From: Thalassotalea sp. HSM 43
GTDB lineage: Bacteria; Pseudomonadota; Gammaproteobacteria; Enterobacterales; Alteromonadaceae
Length of the DNA stretch: 64,000 nucleotides
Direction: 5' to 3'
Assembly: GCF_004752005.1 (NCBI RefSeq)
Contig: NZ_CP038493.1
Span: 1,388,302 to 1,452,301 of the forward strand
Program-made: the position numbers and the translations under genes
Notes under the pieces: model-generated
What the model was told of the DNA's origin: nothing
The model's input: only the letters and a program-made list of their open reading frames with translations
Database searches by the model: none
Shown: in pieces, positions 62,666-64,000 of the stretch
Layout of the letters: each line of letters starts with the position of its first letter
Position numbering within the stretch: the stretch's first letter is position 1

Positions 62666-63364
62666 TTAAGCTTCAGTTAAAGAACCTTGAGCAACGGCAA
62701 TACCGGCACCCATAGTAGTCGATAAACTGATTTTCTTAATGTAAGCGCCTTTCGCTTGTGCTGGCTTCACTTTCTTAAGTGCAGTTAGCAAAGCAACAAG
62801 GTTCGCTTCGATTTGATCGCTTTCAAAGTCAACCTTACCGATTGTAGAATGGATGATACCATTCTTGTCGTTACGGTAACGGATTTGACCAGCTTTTGCG
62901 TTTTTAACAGCAGTAGCTACGTCTGGAGTCACGGTACCAACTTTCGGGTTAGGCATTAGACCACGTGGACCTAATACTTGACCTAGTTGACCTACAACAC
63001 GCATTGCGTCTGGAGTAGCGATAACAACGTCAAAGTTCATTTCGCCAGCCTTAACTTGTTCAGCTAAGTCTTCCATACCAATGATGTCAGCACCAGCTTC
63101 TTGAGCTTTCTCAACGTTTGCACCTTGAGTGAATACTGCAACGCGTACGTCACGACCTGTACCATGTGGAAGTACAGTTGCGCCACGAACGTTTTGATCT
63201 GATTTACGAGCATCGATACCAAGTTTGATAGCAACGTCAACACTCTCACGGAATTTAGCAGTAGCTAATTCTTTAAGAAGAGCAACGGCTTCGTTGATTT
63301 CATACTCTTTTAATACGTCTACTTTTTCACGTGCAAGACGAGCGCGTTTTGATAATTTAGCCAT
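62666..63364 (-). CDS. rplA: 50S ribosomal protein L1
   Basis: L1 forms the mobile stalk near the E site and represses rplKA translation in E. coli. The 232-residue length matches the family (234 in E. coli). Conserved parts include [18 protein letters not shown] and the RNA-binding [17 protein letters not shown] (about residues 126-142). It follows rplK with a gap of 3 bases, so translation is coupled. Confidence 0.98.
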   Translation of the reverse strand: MAKLSKRARLAREKVDVLKEYEINEAVALLKELATAKFRESVDVAIKLGIDARKSDQNVRGATVLPHGTGRDVRVAVFTQGANVEKAQEAGADIIGMEDLAEQVKAGEMNFDVVIATPDAMRVVGQLGQVLGPRGLMPNPKVGTVTPDVATAVKNAKAGQIRYRNDKNGIIHSTIGKVDFESDQIEANLVALLTALKKVKPAQAKGAYIKKISLSTTMGAGIAVAQGSLTEA

Positions 63365-63367
63365 TGA

Positions 63368-63796
63368 TTAGTCCTCTACCACTAAACCCATTGAACGAGC
63401 AGAACCCGCAATGGTACGCACTGATGCTTCTAATGAACCGCCAGTTAGGTCTGGTTCTTTCATCTTAACGATCTCTTCAAGTTGTGCAGTTGTAACTGTA
63501 CCAACTTTCTCAGTGTTAGGACGACCTGAACCACTCTTGATACCAGCAGCTTTCTTAAGCAAGTAAGAAGCAGGTGGAGTTTTCGTTTCAAACGTGAATG
63601 AGCGATCGTTGTATACAGTAATTACTACTGGAACTGGAGCGCCTTTATCAAGAGAATCTGTTTTTGCGTTGAACGCTTTACAGAATTCCATGATGTTTAC
63701 ACCGTGTTGACCTAGTGCAGGACCAACTGGTGGTGACGGGTTAGCTGCACCAGCAGCAACCTGTAGCTTGATTAAAGCTTGGACTTTCTTAGCCAT
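63368..63796 (-). CDS. rplK: 50S ribosomal protein L11
   Basis: L11 binds the GTPase-associated region of 23S rRNA and is needed for RelA activation. The 142-residue product ([34 protein letters not shown], seen at the N-terminus) has the standard length, and the proline-rich [11 protein letters not shown] is intact. It is first in the rplKA unit, with its own promoter. Confidence 0.98.
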   Translation of the reverse strand: MAKKVQALIKLQVAAGAANPSPPVGPALGQHGVNIMEFCKAFNAKTDSLDKGAPVPVVITVYNDRSFTFETKTPPASYLLKKAAGIKSGSGRPNTEKVGTVTTAQLEEIVKMKEPDLTGGSLEASVRTIAGSARSMGLVVED

Positions 63797-63860
63797 TGTT
63801 TAATACCTTTAGTTTGGGTAGATAACGCTGAAACAATTCAGCTCCCCGGTTAAATAAAAA

Positions 63861-63889
63861 CGATTTTATCGGTTCCCCAAATAAAATCG
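63861..63889 (-). promoter_or_regulatory. rplK leader hairpin
   Basis: CGATTTTAT (63861-63869) and ATAAAATCG (63881-63889) form a 9-bp stem around an 11-base loop in the rplK leader. The leader is where L1 binds in E. coli. I could not identify the L1 site itself. Confidence 0.45.
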
Positions 63890-63896
63890 GCAGCGG

Positions 63897-63926
63897 ATTA
63901 TATATTAATCAGCGGTCATTTAGCAA
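63897..63926 (-). promoter_or_regulatory. rplKA promoter
   Basis: On the minus strand a perfect -10 TATAAT (63897-63902) and a weak -35 TTGCTA (63921-63926) are separated by 18 bases. The discriminator is CCGCTGCC. The predicted leader is about 95 bases. Confidence 0.75.
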
Positions 63927-63948
63927 GCACTTAACCGTTAGATTGTTT

Positions 63949-63977
63949 AAAAAAGGGGCATTTAAAGGCTAACGCCC
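63949..63977 (-). terminator. terminator of the upstream gene (probably nusG, outside the window)
   Basis: On the minus strand the stem GGGCGTT / AATGCCC (one G-U pair) is followed by TTTTTT. It ends a gene beyond the right edge. In relatives that gene is nusG, but it is not visible here. Confidence 0.6.
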
Positions 63978-64000
63978 TGAAATGCGTTAATTTGCTAATC

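Overview
The window looks like a chromosomal segment of a marine gammaproteobacterium, most likely order Alteromonadales near Colwelliaceae (Colwellia/Thalassotalea-like). I infer this from the E. coli-like core proteins (RpoB 1342 aa, UvrA 940 aa), the pairing of fusA with a second EF-G (fusA2), FabR paired with an acyl desaturase, RND pumps, the TonB receptor, and the AT-leaning base composition. No tRNA, rRNA, CRISPR array, prophage or intact insertion sequence was seen.

Layout. Positions 1-4582 (minus strand) hold the promoter-proximal part of the S10 operon: rpsJ-rplC-rplD-rplW-rplB-rpsS-rplV-rpsC-rplP-rpmC, with rpmC cut by the window edge. The operon has a long leader and a clear sigma70 promoter. 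Positions 48037-63796 (minus strand) hold rplK-rplA / rplJ-rplL-rpoB-rpoC / rpsL-rpsG-fusA-tuf. Between the two blocks lie about 43 kb of other genes. In many relatives tuf and rpsJ are neighbours, so the ribosomal supercluster appears to be split here.

The 43 kb interval reads as follows. uvrA and an RND pump operon. fadH, a YjiH-type membrane protein, and trmA. fabR divergent from an acyl desaturase that is fused by overlap to a periplasmic histidine phosphatase. A lipoprotein, an MscS channel and a serine hydrolase. A secreted esterase plus beta-propeller pair, divergent from a membrane-anchored winged-helix regulator. Two small unknown genes, then a second tuf divergent from fusA2. A secreted Kelch-like protein, a TonB receptor with a Fur-like site, and an MFP-RND-ArsR operon whose ArsR has the cysteine spacing of BigR/SqrR persulfide sensors. 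A DCC protein, a prolyl oligopeptidase, and an aldehyde dehydrogenase plus gamma-butyrobetaine-dioxygenase-like pair that may make carnitine.

The most unusual structure is at the translation-factor loci. The region upstream of the second terminator of tuf1 contains a small GIY-YIG nuclease gene bracketed by 31-bp inverted copies of a palindromic repeat, and a solo copy of that repeat sits beside tuf2. Both tuf genes carry duplicated 3' terminators (a perfect 64-bp direct repeat at tuf2). fusA2 is followed by a diverged copy of its own 3' end and terminator. The two tuf genes are near-identical direct repeats 19.3 kb apart. Together these suggest repeated homologous replacement or rearrangement around elongation-factor genes.
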